From positions 1 through 6,817 of the forward strand of contig NYZY01000024.1 of NCBI GenBank assembly GCA_002687335.1: a DNA stretch of 6,817 nucleotides, read 5' to 3'. This stretch comes from Chloroflexota bacterium (GTDB lineage Bacteria; Chloroflexota; Dehalococcoidia; UBA1151; UBA1328). The notes beneath the pieces were generated by a model. That model saw nothing but the letters and a program-made list of their open reading frames with translations, was not told the DNA's origin and did no database searches. Of this stretch, positions 6,765 to 6,817 are shown one piece after another (the first letter of the stretch is position 1; each line of letters begins with the position of its first letter). A program made the translations under genes and the position numbers.

Positions 6765-6790
6765 ATTAATCTATCACTTAAATATTTTTA

Positions 6791-6803
6791 GTTCATTATG
6801 AAC
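6791..6803. promoter_or_regulatory. 13 bp palindrome upstream of the arylsulfotransferase-like gene
   Basis: GTTCATTATGAAC is a perfect palindrome with 6 bp arms around one central base. It lies 62 bp before the start codon at 6728, just upstream of the promoter candidates, where an activator or repressor site could be. It is short and AT-rich, has no T-run that would make it a convincing terminator, and differs from the inverted repeat before the TetR gene. Chance is a real alternative. Confidence 0.3.
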
Positions 6804-6817
6804 AAAATTAGTAAGGA

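Overview
The window carries six protein-coding genes, all on the minus strand, so it reads from right to left. AT-rich DNA, short signal peptides ending in -GQ or -SQ, weak or absent Shine-Dalgarno sequences, and a secreted protein ending in paired dockerin-like calcium repeats suggest a Gram-negative member of the FCB superphylum. Candidatus Neomarinimicrobiota (Marinimicrobia/SAR406) is my best guess. This rests on style of sequence, not on a marker gene, so it is moderate at best.

Right part (5277-6817): a stand-alone gene for a secreted arylsulfotransferase-like beta-propeller protein with two C-terminal dockerin-type repeats. Its 89 bp upstream region holds a good sigma70-type promoter candidate and a 13 bp palindrome.

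Middle and left part (1-5219): a tightly packed five-gene unit. It starts with a TetR-family regulator, with a perfect 10+10 bp inverted repeat a few bases before its start codon. Next come a 12-TM RND/MMPL-type transporter of the HAE3 kind, a ketoacyl-ACP synthase III (FabH-like), a LolA-like outer-membrane-lipoprotein-sorting protein, and the N-terminal part of a DUF1302-like outer-membrane beta-barrel protein that runs off the left edge. The first three genes overlap one another; the other two gaps are 37 and 4 bp.

The genes can be read as one envelope pathway. The FabH-like enzyme would make or prime an acyl product, and the RND protein would lift it out of the inner membrane. The LolA-like protein would carry it through the periplasm, the DUF1302-like barrel would receive it at the outer membrane, and the TetR protein would repress the set until it binds a ligand. 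The architecture is directly visible; the substrate and the pathway are inference. No RNA genes, mobile elements, CRISPR arrays or clear intrinsic terminators were seen.
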